Source: Isoptericola variabilis 225
GTDB taxonomy: Bacteria; Actinomycetota; Actinomycetes; Actinomycetales; Cellulomonadaceae
Direction: 5' to 3'
DNA length: 64,000 nucleotides
NCBI RefSeq assembly: GCF_000215105.1
Contig: NC_015588.1
Span: 992,001-1,056,000 of the forward strand
Under the pieces are notes generated by a model. The model was given only the letters and a program-made list of their open reading frames with translations. It did no database searches and was not told where the DNA came from. Positions 38,582-48,402 of this stretch are shown here, one piece after another. How positions within the stretch are numbered: the first letter of the stretch is position 1; each line of letters begins with the position of its first letter. The translations under genes and the position numbers were made by a program.

Positions 38582-38588
38582 GATACTA
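38582..38588. promoter_or_regulatory. Shared -10 region of two divergent genes
   Basis: GATACTA reads as TAGTAT on the minus strand (38588-38583, 7 nt before the small gene's GTG) and as GATACT on the plus strand toward the ferredoxin gene. Transcription in the two directions may compete. Confidence 0.5.
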
Positions 38589-38653
38589 GAGTTCCCCGGC
38601 GGGGTTCGTGCGCGAGCCCTGCCACACGCTCCGTGACGGGAAGGTAGCCAGCA

Positions 38654-38971
38654 GTGACCTACGTGATCGCTCAGCCGTGCGTCGACGTCAAGGACAAGGC
38701 GTGCATCGAGGAGTGTCCCGTGGACTGCATCTACGAGGGCAAGCGGTCGCTGTACATCCACCCGGACGAGTGCGTGGACTGCGGCGCGTGCGAGCCGGTG
38801 TGCCCCGTCGAGGCGATCTACTACGAGGACGACGTCCCGGAGGAGTGGAAGGACTACTACCGGGCCAACGTCGAGTTCTTCGACGACCTGGGCTCGCCCG
38901 GCGGCGCCGCGAAGCTCGGTCTCATCGAGAAGGACGACCCGATGATCGCGGCCCTCCCGCCGCAGGCCTGA
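38654..38971 (+). CDS. fdxA: 7Fe ferredoxin (FdxA/FdxC type)
   Basis: This is a 105-residue protein. CVDVKDKACIEECPVDC holds the cysteines for the 3Fe-4S cluster plus one of the 4Fe-4S ligands, and CVDCGACEPVCPVEA holds the 4Fe-4S motif CxxCxxCxxxCP. EEWKDYYRANVEFFDDLG is the usual acidic C-terminal part. It carries electrons to unidentified partners. GTG 38654 lies after GGGAAGG. The dapC-like gene follows at 18 nt, a pairing common in actinobacteria. Confidence 0.96.
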   Translation: MTYVIAQPCVDVKDKACIEECPVDCIYEGKRSLYIHPDECVDCGACEPVCPVEAIYYEDDVPEEWKDYYRANVEFFDDLGSPGGAAKLGLIEKDDPMIAALPPQA

Positions 38972-38989
38972 CGCCTGCGGGCCGGCCGC

Positions 38990-40141
38990 ATGGGCTTCGC
39001 CGACCTCAGGCACCTCGCGTACCCCTGGGACACCCTGACCGACGTGCGCGCGACCGCGCGCGCTCATCCCGACGGTCTCGTCGACCTGTCGATCGGCACC
39101 CCCGTGGACCCGACGCCCGCCGTCGTGCGCGAGGCGCTCGCGGCGGCGTCGGATGCCCCCGGGTACCCGCTCACGCACGGCACGCCCGCGCTGCGCGAGG
39201 CGGTCGCCGCCTGGTTCGCGCGGCGGCGCGGCGTGCCCGACGTCGACCCCCAGGCCGTGCTGCCCACGGTCGGCTCCAAGGAGCTCGTCGGCCTGCTGCC
39301 CTCGCTGCTGCGCCTCGGGCCGGGCGACGTCGTCGTGCACCCGGCCGTCGCCTACCCGACGTACGACGTCGGCGCGCGGCTCGCGGGCGCGACGCCGCTT
39401 CCCGCGGACGACGTCGCGGACTGGGCCGGGCGCGGCGACGTGCGGCTCGTGTGGGTCAACTCGCCGTCCAACCCGACGGGTGCCGTGGCGGGCGTCGAGC
39501 GGCTGCGCGCGATCGTCGAGGCCGCGCGCGAGGTGGGTGCGGTCGTCGTCGGCGACGAGTGCTACGCCGAGCTCGGCTGGGACGAGCCGTGGGCGCCGCT
39601 CGAGACGGGCGGCCCGTCGCGCGTGCCCAGCCTGCTCGACCCGCGCGTGACCGGCGGCTCGCACGAGGGCCTGCTCGTGGCGTACTCGCTGTCGAAGCAG
39701 TCGAACCTCGCCGGCTACCGCGCCGCGTTCGTCGCCGGGGACCCGGCGCTCGTCGCGGACCTGCTCGCGACGCGCAAGCACCTCGGCATGATCGTCCCGG
39801 CGCCGGTCCAGGCCGCGACGACCGCGGCCCTGCGCGACGACGCCCACGTCGTCGCGCAGCGCGAGACCTACGCGCGCCGGCGCGCGGCCCTGCTGCCCGC
39901 GCTCGAGAAGGCCGGCTACGCGGTCGACGCCTCCGAGGCGGGCCTGTACCTGTGGGTCCGGCCGGCCGGGGCCGGTGACGGCGCGAGCTCGCGCGAGCTC
40001 GCGCGCCGGTTCGCCGCGCACGGGATCCTCGTCGGGCCCGGCGAGTTCTACGGGGCCGCGGGCGAGGGGCACGTGCGCGTCGCCCTCACCGCGCCCGACG
40101 ACGCGATCGCGGCGGCTGTGTCACGCATCACATCCCCTTGA
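38990..40141 (+). CDS. dapC: Succinyldiaminopimelate aminotransferase (DapC type)
   Basis: This is a 383-residue PLP fold-type I enzyme. SIGTPVDPTPAVVREALAAA starts the substrate side, WVNSPSNPTGAVAG holds the conserved NPTG, VGDECYAELGWD the PLP-binding Asp/Tyr, YSLSKQSNLAGYR the Schiff-base Lys, and VRVALTAPDD the carboxylate-binding Arg. It should convert succinylamino-ketopimelate to succinyl-diaminopimelate for lysine and cell-wall DAP; dapD and dapE lie 2-3 kb downstream, which supports this. Related aminotransferases could be confused with it. Confidence 0.88.
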   Translation: MGFADLRHLAYPWDTLTDVRATARAHPDGLVDLSIGTPVDPTPAVVREALAAASDAPGYPLTHGTPALREAVAAWFARRRGVPDVDPQAVLPTVGSKELVGLLPSLLRLGPGDVVVHPAVAYPTYDVGARLAGATPLPADDVADWAGRGDVRLVWVNSPSNPTGAVAGVERLRAIVEAAREVGAVVVGDECYAELGWDEPWAPLETGGPSRVPSLLDPRVTGGSHEGLLVAYSLSKQSNLAGYRAAFVAGDPALVADLLATRKHLGMIVPAPVQAATTAALRDDAHVVAQRETYARRRAALLPALEKAGYAVDASEAGLYLWVRPAGAGDGASSRELARRFAAHGILVGPGEFYGAAGEGHVRVALTAPDDAIAAAVSRITSP

Positions 40142-40149
40142 CCGTCGGA

Positions 40150-40179
40150 TTGGATCACCATGGGAATCAGGAGTAGGTT
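40150..40179 (+). promoter_or_regulatory. Promoter of citrate synthase gene
   Basis: TTGGAT (40150-40155) and TAGGTT (40174-40179) are 18 bp apart, close to the SigA-type consensus. The leader of about 120 nt ends in GGGAAGGAAG before the ATG. Confidence 0.6.
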
Positions 40180-40308
40180 CGACCGCAGGCCGAGGCTGAC
40201 CTGACGCGCACGCAGGGCGCCGCGGCACGGCGCCCGCACCGGATGCCACCGAGAGTCACGCGCTCGCCGTCCCGACGCCGGGAGGCGGGCCCGTCAGGGA
40301 AGGAAGAC

Positions 40309-41631
<1,323 letters not shown>

Positions 41632-41636
41632 CCGAG

Positions 41637-41694
41637 TGTGAGCGGACTTCTGGCCCACTCTCGCCCGCGAGAGTGGGCCAGAAGTCCGCTCACA
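41637..41694. terminator. Perfect 27-bp inverted repeat, bidirectional terminator
   Basis: Arms 41637-41663 and 41668-41694 are exactly complementary (outer ends TGTGAGCGGACTTCTGG and its reverse) around the loop CCCG. It fills the whole gap between convergent gltA and the minus-strand gene at 41696. It shares the 10-mer AGTGGGCCAG with the palindrome in mshB, so it may be a dispersed short palindrome family rather than a plain terminator. Confidence 0.85.
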
Positions 41695-41695
41695 G

Positions 41696-42592
41696 CTAGT
41701 CGGCGGCGGCGACCGTGAGGACGATGCGGCCCTCGGGCAGGGGCTCGTCCTCGGCCGCCGCCCAGGCGGCGTCCACGCGCGTCCACACCCGGTCCGCGAC
41801 GCGCACCCTGACCACGCCGGTGACGGACGCGGTCGCCACGGCCCAGTGCGCCACGACCCACCCGGCACGTCCCGGCTCGGCGGCGACCGGCGTCGCGTCG
41901 ACGACGACCGTGCCGTCCTCGCCGGGGCGCACCGAGCCCTCGCCGAGCCCGAGGTCGCGCCCGACCCGCGCGGCCACCGCGGCCTGCGCCTCCGCTCCCG
42001 CGGGGCCGTCGTCGTCGACCGGCGGCAGCTCGCACGAGACCGCCGCGGGGGAGTGGCCCGTGAGCGCCGACGCCCACGCGCGAGCACGGGTCTCGTGCTG
42101 CGCGTACGCCTCCGGGAACGCCGAGCGCTGCACGGCCTGGGCGGCGACGGTGATCTCCATGTCCTCGTAGCCCTCGACGCGCACGAGCCCGTCGTAGAAC
42201 GCGCCCGTCGAGTAGACCGGGTCCATGATCTGCTCGGGCGTGCCCCAGCCCTGCGAGGGCCGCTGCTGGAACAGGCCGAGCGAGTCGCGGTCGCCGTAGT
42301 CGATGTTGACGAGCCTCGACTCCTGGAGCGCCGTCGCCAGGCCGATGGTCGCCGCGCGCGCGGGCAGGCCGCGCTGCACCGCGACGCCGGCGACCAGCGC
42401 GGCGTTCTCCGCCTGCACCGGTGAGAAGTACCAGTCGGTGCCCTCGAGCGTCGCGGCGCACCGGGGCGTCACCGGGCCGGCGTCGCGGCCCGAGAGGACC
42501 CACACGACGCCGGCCGTGGCGGCGAGCCCGACGACCAGCACCGCCGCGACGGCACCGACGCCGCCCGCACGCGAGCGCCGTCGTGACCCCAC
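41696..42592 (-). CDS. Membrane-anchored lysozyme-fold-like protein
   Basis: This is a 298-residue protein. A basic N-terminus and one membrane helix (AVAAVLVVGLAATAGVVWVL) anchor it outside. The core has ATIGLATALQESRL, then YGDRDSLGLFQQRPSQGWGT and AAQAVQRSAFPEAYAQHE, a pattern of a transglycosylase-like fold with Glu in ALQES; such proteins are widespread in actinobacteria and are often labelled uncharacterised or 'heavy metal transporter'. The C-terminal third is a separate Val/Ala-rich domain. It starts 8 nt after the dapD stop, so the two are likely in one transcript. Confidence 0.7.
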   Translation of the reverse strand: MGSRRRSRAGGVGAVAAVLVVGLAATAGVVWVLSGRDAGPVTPRCAATLEGTDWYFSPVQAENAALVAGVAVQRGLPARAATIGLATALQESRLVNIDYGDRDSLGLFQQRPSQGWGTPEQIMDPVYSTGAFYDGLVRVEGYEDMEITVAAQAVQRSAFPEAYAQHETRARAWASALTGHSPAAVSCELPPVDDDGPAGAEAQAAVAARVGRDLGLGEGSVRPGEDGTVVVDATPVAAEPGRAGWVVAHWAVATASVTGVVRVRVADRVWTRVDAAWAAAEDEPLPEGRIVLTVAAAD

Positions 42593-42600
42593 GCGCGTGC

Positions 42601-43569
42601 TCAGTTCGCGTGGAGGGCGGCGTTGAGCTCGACGCCCACGCCGCCGCGCACGAGCGCCTCGACCGCGCCGGTGCGCGAGTTGCGGCGCAGGAGCAGGTTG
42701 TCGCGGCCCGCGAGCTCGCGCGCCTTGACGACGAGCGGCTCGCCGTCGTCGCCCATCTCGCCGAGCACCGTGACCTTGGTCCCGGCGGTGACGTAGAGGC
42801 CCGCCTCGACGACGCAGTCGTCGCCCAGGGGGATGCCGAGGCCCGCGTTCGCGCCGAGGAGCGACCGCTCGCCGATCGAGATGACCTCCCGCCCGCCGCC
42901 CGAGAGCGTGCCCATGATCGAGGCGCCGCCGCCGATGTCCGACCCGTCGCCCACGACGACGCCGGCCGAGATGCGGCCCTCGACCATCGACGCCCCGAGC
43001 GTGCCGGCGTTGAAGTTCACGAAGCCCTCGTGCATGACCGTCGTGCCCGGCGCGAGGTGCGCACCGAGGCGCACGCGGTCGGCGTCGGCGATCCGCACCC
43101 CCGACGGCACGACGTAGTCGACCATGCGCGGGAACTTGTCGATGCCGTAGACGGTCACGGTGCGTCCGGTGGCGGCGCGCAGGCGCAGGCGCGTGGCCTC
43201 GAAGCCCTCGACCGGGCAGGGACCGTGGTCCGTCCAGACGACGTTCGCGAGCACGCCGAAGATCCCGTCGAGGTTGACGCCGTGCGGCCGGACGAGCCGG
43301 TGCGAGAGCAGGTGGAGGCGCAGGTAGGCGTCGGCGGCGTCCTTCGGGGCGGCGTCGAGGTCGATCTCGGTGCGCACCACGACGACGTCGACCCGCCGTG
43401 TCTCGTCGCGCTCGGTCAGCGCGTCGAGCTCCTCGGGGACGTCCGTGTCGGCGTCGGTGGGGGAGCCGAGCGCGGGGGACGGGTACCACGCGTCGAGCGT
43501 GGTCCCGTCGTCGGCGACGGTGGCGAGGCCGAAGCCCCAGGCGGTGCGGGTGGTGCTGGACGTCGTCAT
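42601..43569 (-). CDS. dapD: Tetrahydrodipicolinate N-succinyltransferase
   Basis: This 322-residue protein has the long actinobacterial form of DapD: an N-terminal domain ending [20 protein letters not shown], then left-handed beta-helix hexapeptide repeats ([40 protein letters not shown]) and a final region with [17 protein letters not shown]. It acylates tetrahydrodipicolinate with succinyl-CoA in lysine/DAP synthesis. TAGGCT on this strand (43582-43577) is 7 nt before the ATG, indicating a leaderless mRNA. It is divergent from dapE, the later step of the pathway. Confidence 0.96.
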   Translation of the reverse strand: MTTSSTTRTAWGFGLATVADDGTTLDAWYPSPALGSPTDADTDVPEELDALTERDETRRVDVVVVRTEIDLDAAPKDAADAYLRLHLLSHRLVRPHGVNLDGIFGVLANVVWTDHGPCPVEGFEATRLRLRAATGRTVTVYGIDKFPRMVDYVVPSGVRIADADRVRLGAHLAPGTTVMHEGFVNFNAGTLGASMVEGRISAGVVVGDGSDIGGGASIMGTLSGGGREVISIGERSLLGANAGLGIPLGDDCVVEAGLYVTAGTKVTVLGEMGDDGEPLVVKARELAGRDNLLLRRNSRTGAVEALVRGGVGVELNAALHAN

Positions 43570-43609
43570 GGGGCTCAGCCTATCGACGGTCCGTGCCACG
43601 ATGGAGCGC

Positions 43610-44785
43610 GTGACCAGCACCCAGCGCACCCCCCTGGCCGCAGGCCCGGCCCGCATCGACCCTGCCCTCGTCGACCCCGCGACGGTCCCGTCGTCGGACC
43701 TCGTGGGCCTGCTCGCGGCCGTCTGCGACATCCCCTCGGTCTCGGGCGCCGAGACGGCGCTCGCGGACGCGATCGAGGCGGTCCTGCGCGCGCAGCCGCA
43801 CCTGGAGGTCGTGCGCGACGGCGACGCGCTCGTCGCGCGGACGCACCTCGGCCGGGCGCGCCGCGTCGTCGTGGCCGGTCACATCGACACCGTGCCGCTG
43901 ACGACGGACCCGCCCAACCTGCCGACGCGGCTCGAGGGCACGGGCCCCGACGCGGTGCTGTGGGGGCGCGGCACGGTCGACATGAAGGGCGGCGTCACGG
44001 TCATGCTCGCGCTCGCGGTCGAGCTCGGCCGGCCTGGGCGCGAGCCCGCCGCCGACCTCACGTGGGTCTTCTACGACCACGAGGAGGTCGAGGCGGCGCG
44101 CAACGGCCTCGGGCGCGTGGCGCGCAACCACCCGGAGCTGCTCGCGGGAGACTTCGCGATCCTCGGCGAGCCGAGCGAGGCGGGCATCGAGGGCGGGTGC
44201 AACGGCACGCTGCGCGTCGACGTGCGGACCACGGGCGTCGCCGCGCACTCCGCGCGGGCCTGGACGGGGGTCAACGCGATCCACGCGGCGGCGCCCGTGC
44301 TGGCGCGGCTGGCCGCGTACGAGCCGCGCGCCGTCGAGGTCGACGGGCTCGTGTACCGCGAGGGTATGAACGCGGTCGGGATCGTGGGGGGCATCGCCGG
44401 CAACGTCATCCCCGACGCGTGCACCGTGAGCGTCAACTACCGGTTCGCCCCGTCGCGCTCGGTCGAGGAGGCGGAGGCGCACGTGCGCGAGCTGTTCGAC
44501 GGCTTCGACGTCGTGGTGACCGACGCCGCGGGCGGCGCGCGCCCCGGGCTCGACGACCCGCTCGCGGCCGAGTTCGCCGCGGCCGTGCTCGCCACGACGG
44601 GCGGCGTGCCGCGGCCCAAGTACGGGTGGACGGACGTCGCCCGGTTCGCCGAGCTCGGGATCCCTGCCGTGAACTTCGGCCCGGGCGACCCGCTGCTCGC
44701 CCACAAGGACGACGAGCGGCTGCCGGTCGGTCAGCTCGCCGCGTGCCGCGACGCGCTGCGCGCGTGGCTCCTCGGGCCGTCCTGA
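43610..44785 (+). CDS. dapE: Succinyl-diaminopimelate desuccinylase
   Basis: This is a 391-residue M20 metallopeptidase-fold enzyme. [12 protein letters not shown] holds the first zinc His and catalytic Asp, [13 protein letters not shown] the bridging Asp, and [16 protein letters not shown] the catalytic Glu pair; [15 protein letters not shown] opens the dimerisation domain and [14 protein letters not shown] the last His. It releases succinate from succinyl-DAP. GTG 43610 is preferred because CACGAT is 7 nt upstream (leaderless type); an in-frame ATG at 43601 is the alternative. Confidence 0.94.
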   Translation: MTSTQRTPLAAGPARIDPALVDPATVPSSDLVGLLAAVCDIPSVSGAETALADAIEAVLRAQPHLEVVRDGDALVARTHLGRARRVVVAGHIDTVPLTTDPPNLPTRLEGTGPDAVLWGRGTVDMKGGVTVMLALAVELGRPGREPAADLTWVFYDHEEVEAARNGLGRVARNHPELLAGDFAILGEPSEAGIEGGCNGTLRVDVRTTGVAAHSARAWTGVNAIHAAAPVLARLAAYEPRAVEVDGLVYREGMNAVGIVGGIAGNVIPDACTVSVNYRFAPSRSVEEAEAHVRELFDGFDVVVTDAAGGARPGLDDPLAAEFAAAVLATTGGVPRPKYGWTDVARFAELGIPAVNFGPGDPLLAHKDDERLPVGQLAACRDALRAWLLGPS

Positions 44786-44789
44786 GGTC

Positions 44790-46047
44790 TCAGAGCGGCT
44801 TCTCGACCGTCGTCGGCGCGTCCTCTGCGCCGACCCCGACGTCGACGGTCGTGACCGCGCCCCTGCGGCCGGTCTCGGGGTCGTCGTAGCGCAGCGCCAC
44901 CTCGTGCGGTCCGGGCTCGAGCGGCGGCAGCTGGCGTCGGACCGTCTCGCGCCCGAGCACGTGCAGGTGCTCGGTCGGCACGCCGTCCACGGTCGCGGCC
45001 GCGTACGCGTCCTCGGGGCCGCGGTCGCGGGCGACGAGGAGCACGGGAGCGGTCGACCCCTCGTACTGGACGCCGCGCACCTCGGGGGCGAGCAGCACGA
45101 CGTCCCCGAGGACGACCTCCTCGTCGGGGGCGTCGGCGGGACGGACGGCCAGCACGTGCTCGCCGGGGGCGAGGTCCACGACGGACGCCCACGCGTCGTC
45201 GTCGCCGGCGGTGACGGTCGAGGCGACCTGGTCGCCAGCGAGCACCTCGACGAACGTGCCGGGCTCCGCGGTGCCCGACACCTCAGGAAGGAACCGCCCG
45301 CCCGGGTCGGTCACCACGGTGGCCGTGCCCGCGCCGTCCGTGGGCTCGGGGGTCACCTCGAAGGTCACTCCCGGGACGGGCTGGCCGTCCTCGCCGGTCT
45401 TGACGATGGTGAGGTCCGAGCAGAGGCTCGGCACGTCGATCGAACCCGCGGCGTAGTCCTAGAGGGCGCTGTTCTCGCCGTTCTCGCCACCCTCCTGGGA
45501 GCGCATGTGCAGGCTGGCGAATCCCGCCGCCGGGCACGTGCCGCCGATGCCGAGGTCCGCCCGAGGACGGGGCCTGGTTCAGCTCGACGTAGTAGCGGCC
45601 GGTGCCCGTCGACCCGGCGCTGTCGAAGCCGAGGAACAGCCACTGGTCGAAGGAGGCGTCCACGTCGCTGTAGAGCAGGACGTTCCCGATGTCCGACTTC
45701 CCGGACGCCGTGCCGGGGTTGCCCGGCTGCCAGCTCGGATAGTTGCCCTCGCTGGTGTTCTGCGTCTCGAACGTCGTGGTGTCGGCGTTCCCGATCGGGT
45801 CCTGGACCACGCTGAAGTTGTCGTCGCCGACGCTCAGGTCCTGCCAGTCGAACGTCGCGTCCGTGGTCTGGTTGCCGTCGATCTCGAAGTCGGCGCCGAC
45901 GGCGGAGGCCGCGGCCCCGCCCGCGACGAGGGAGGCACCCGCGAGGGCGAGCGCCGTCAGAGACGCGGCGGCGCGCCGCAGCTGACGCCTGCGACGGGCT
46001 GACGCCGCCCGAGGTGGGGACGGGACTGCATGACGACGCTGTGACAC
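44790..46047 (-). pseudogene. Decayed SpaA/Cna-B-type surface protein gene
   Basis: The reading starts at GTG 46047 (AGGGAGAG upstream) with a signal peptide (LTALALAGASLVAGGAAASA) and FEIDGNQTTDATFDWQDL, GKSDIGNVLLYSDV and GRYYVELNQ, typical of large actinobacterial surface proteins with prealbumin-like repeats. Near 45555-45565 the frame is lost; the sense continues in another frame as DLGIGGTCPAAGFASLHMRS, is broken by an in-frame TAG at 45461-45459, and goes on as DYAAGSIDVPSLCSDLTIVK and Cna-B-like GVTFEVTPEP. Where relatives have a longer segment after YYVELN, this copy is short, so a deletion probably caused the frameshift. No LPXTG is present. ATG 45434 could still express the last 214 residues, without a signal peptide. 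Confidence 0.8.
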
Positions 46048-46225
46048 GGGCTCTCCCTGTGCGGGCCGATCCTTGACCTTCCACCCGTCAAGACATCCCT
46101 CGTGCGCGCGCGTGACGCAGGGAACATGTGACGAAGATCGTCGAGAAGTCGCGTCATCCCGAGGTGACGTCCGTGTCCTGCGCCTCGCGCGGCCTGGCTC
46201 CCGCGGATTGCATAGGCTCGTTCGC

Positions 46226-47059
46226 ATGAGCGAACGGAGCGACGACGGCGTGTCCCAGCGCGGGCGCGGCTACCGCAAGGGTCCCGTGCTGCTGCGCGGC
46301 ACGCAGATCCCCCACCAGACGACCGACCAGCGACTGCTCGCCGGGGGAGGCCCCGCCGACTGGGTCCACGCCGACCCGTGGCGCGTCATGCGCATCCAGT
46401 CGGAGTTCGTCGAGGGGTTCGGCGCCCTCGCGGAGGTCGGTCCGGCCGTCTCCGTGTTCGGCTCGGCCCGCACCAAGCCCGACCACCCGGACTTCGCGGT
46501 GGCCGAGGAGGTCGGCCGCCTGCTCGTCGAGGCCGGGTACGCGGTCATCACGGGCGGCGGCCCCGGGATCATGGAGGCCGCGAACAAGGGCGCCGCGGAG
46601 GCCGGCGGCGTGTCGATCGGGCTCGGCATCGAGCTGCCGTTCGAGCAGGGGATGAACGAGTTCGTCAACCTCGGGGTGAACTTCCGGTACTTCTTCGCGC
46701 GCAAGACGATGTTCGTCAAGTACGCGCAGGGCTTCATCGTCATGCCCGGCGGGTTCGGCACGTTCGACGAGCTCTTCGAGGCGCTGACGCTCGTGCAGAC
46801 GCACAAGGTCACGGGCTTCCCGATCGCGCTCGTCGGCAGCGAGTACTGGGGCGGCCTGCTCGAGTGGCTGCGCGGCGCGGTGCTCGACCGCGGCATGATC
46901 GCCGACGCCGACGTCGACCTGCTGCACGTGAGCGACTCGGCCCAGGACGCCGTGTCGTACGTGCTCGAGCGCGGCGCCGAGCTGGCCGCGGCCGAGCGGG
47001 AGGCCACCGCGGAGCTCGCCGAGGACGTCACCGAGGCGGCCGCGGCCGACCCGGCGTGA
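46226..47059 (+). CDS. LOG family protein (TIGR00730)
   Basis: This is a 277-residue protein with a Rossmann-like LOG fold. VSVFGSARTKPDHPDF starts it, VITGGGPGIMEAANKGAAEA is the phosphate-binding loop, and FIVMPGGFGTFDELFEALTL is the diagnostic PGGxGTxxE. LOG enzymes remove the ribose phosphate from cytokinin-type nucleotides; the actinobacterial Rv1205 group shares the fold. TAGGCT (46213-46218) is 7 nt before the ATG, so it is probably leaderless. The stop overlaps the folP-like gene in GTGA. Confidence 0.9.
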   Translation: MSERSDDGVSQRGRGYRKGPVLLRGTQIPHQTTDQRLLAGGGPADWVHADPWRVMRIQSEFVEGFGALAEVGPAVSVFGSARTKPDHPDFAVAEEVGRLLVEAGYAVITGGGPGIMEAANKGAAEAGGVSIGLGIELPFEQGMNEFVNLGVNFRYFFARKTMFVKYAQGFIVMPGGFGTFDELFEALTLVQTHKVTGFPIALVGSEYWGGLLEWLRGAVLDRGMIADADVDLLHVSDSAQDAVSYVLERGAELAAAEREATAELAEDVTEAAAADPA

Positions 47060-48009
47060 CGGCGTCGGCGGACCGCGTGCCCGACGGCGTGCCCGGGGGT
47101 GCGCCCGACGGCGTGCCCGCGCCGGGCGCGCCGCTCGTGCTCCGCGGGCGCGAGGTCGGGCGGGGACCGGACGGGTCGGTCCGCGGCGTCGTCATGGCGA
47201 TCGTCAACCGCACGACCGACTCGTTCTACGCGCCCGCCCGGCTGGCCGACGAGGACGCGGCCGTCGAGGCCGCGCACCGCGCGTGGGAGCAGGGAGCGGA
47301 GATCCTCGACGTGGGCGGCGTGCGCGCCGGCGTCGGCCCGGAGGTCGACGAGGCCGAGGAGGTCCGGCGCGTCGTCCCGGTCGTCGCGCGCGTGCGCGAG
47401 GAGGTCCCCGACCTGCTCGTGTCCGTCGACACGTGGCGCTCGGGCGTCGCGCGGGAGGCGATCGCCGCCGGGGCGGACCTCGTCAACGACACGTGGGCCG
47501 GGCACGACCCCGCGCTCGTCGAGGTCGCGGGCGCGGCCGGCGTCGGCGTCGTCTGCTCCCACACCGGCGGGGCGCTGCCCCGCACCGACCCCTACCGCGT
47601 CGAGTACCCGGACGGCGTCGTGCCCGACGTCGTCGCGACCCTGCGGGCGGCCGCGGCGCGCGCCGTCGCGTGCGGCGTGCCCCCGTCGTCGGTCCTCGTC
47701 GACCCGACGCAAGACTTCGGGAAGAACACGTGGCACTCGCTCGAGCTCGTGCGCCGCACCGACGTCCTCGCCGGCCTCGGTCACCCGCTCCTCGTGGCGC
47801 TGTCGCGCAAGGACTTCGTCGGGGAGACGCTCGGCCTGCCGCCCGACGAGCGGCTCGAGGGCACGCTCGCCGCGACGGCGCTCGCGGCGTGGCTCGGCGC
47901 ACGCGTCTTCCGGGCGCACGACGTCGCCGCGACGCGCCGCGTGCTCGACCTCGTCGCGGCCGTGCGCGGGGACGCGCCGCCCCGCGCCGCGGTGCGCGGC
48001 CTGGCCTGA
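47056..48009 (+). CDS. Dihydropteroate synthase-like protein (FolP2 type)
   Basis: This is a 317-residue TIM-barrel protein. VMAIVNRTTDSFYAPARLAD replaces the usual NVTPDSFSDGG; EQGAEILDVGGVRAG, SVDTWRSGVAREAIAAGADL and VNDTWAGHD follow DHPS order; and VLVDPTQDFGKNTWHSLEL replaces the normal DPGxGFGK. These variants and the place between LOG and DUF3117 match M. tuberculosis FolP2, reported to lack DHPS activity. Folate synthesis is therefore not a safe assignment. The gene is cotranslated with LOG. Confidence 0.85.
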   Translation: MTASADRVPDGVPGGAPDGVPAPGAPLVLRGREVGRGPDGSVRGVVMAIVNRTTDSFYAPARLADEDAAVEAAHRAWEQGAEILDVGGVRAGVGPEVDEAEEVRRVVPVVARVREEVPDLLVSVDTWRSGVAREAIAAGADLVNDTWAGHDPALVEVAGAAGVGVVCSHTGGALPRTDPYRVEYPDGVVPDVVATLRAAAARAVACGVPPSSVLVDPTQDFGKNTWHSLELVRRTDVLAGLGHPLLVALSRKDFVGETLGLPPDERLEGTLAATALAAWLGARVFRAHDVAATRRVLDLVAAVRGDAPPRAAVRGLA

Positions 48010-48037
48010 CGAGGCGGGAGAAGTCGGCGTCCTGAAC

Positions 48038-48043
48038 TAGAAT
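48038..48043 (+). promoter_or_regulatory. -10 element of DUF3117 gene
   Basis: TAGAAT, about 94 nt before the ATG at 48137; the leader ends with AATGGAGAG as a ribosome site. Confidence 0.6.
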
Positions 48044-48136
48044 GACCAGGCAAGCCTCCCTGCGGGACGTCGCTTTCCGGCGCCTCGTCGTGGGGCACGA
48101 AGGGCCAGGACCGGACAACGGAATGGAGAGCCACAG

Positions 48137-48304
48137 ATGGCTGCGATGAAGCCGCGGACGGGTGACGGGCCGCTGGAGGTCACCAAGGAGGGACGTGGCA
48201 TCGTCATGCGGGTCCCGTTGGAGGGCGGTGGCCGGCTGGTCGTCGAGCTGAACTCCACCGAGGCGGCCGAGTTGGGCGAGGCACTCCAGGCCGTCGTCGC
48301 CTGA
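48137..48304 (+). CDS. DUF3117 small protein (Rv1211 type)
   Basis: This 55-residue protein is too short for most gene calls but strongly conserved: MAAMKPRTGDGPLEVTKE, then GRGIVMRVPLEGGGRLVVEL, ending TEAAELGEALQAVVA. The length and sequence match DUF3117 of actinobacteria. It has its own promoter and is followed by a perfect hairpin terminator, so it is a single-gene unit. The function is unknown. Confidence 0.95.
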   Translation: MAAMKPRTGDGPLEVTKEGRGIVMRVPLEGGGRLVVELNSTEAAELGEALQAVVA

Positions 48305-48327
48305 CCTGCGGTTCGTTCACCACGCTT

Positions 48328-48362
48328 CCGGGCGCGGGGCAGATCGTCTGCCCCGCGCCCGG
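48328..48362. terminator. Perfect hairpin terminator after DUF3117
   Basis: Sixteen-bp complementary arms (48328-48343, CCGGGCGCGGGGCAGA, and 48347-48362) enclose the loop TCG. It lies between DUF3117 and the convergent methyltransferase gene, serving both strands. Confidence 0.88.
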
Positions 48363-48402
48363 CGTGTTCTCCCGGGTCCTCGTGCCCCGGCGGCCGGGTG
48401 CC

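Noticed and set aside
45434..46047. Programmed frameshift or stop-codon readthrough in the surface-protein gene
   Set aside because: There is no slippery heptamer or downstream structure at the junction, both a frameshift and a TAG would have to be passed, and the protein is shortened against its family; decay is simpler.
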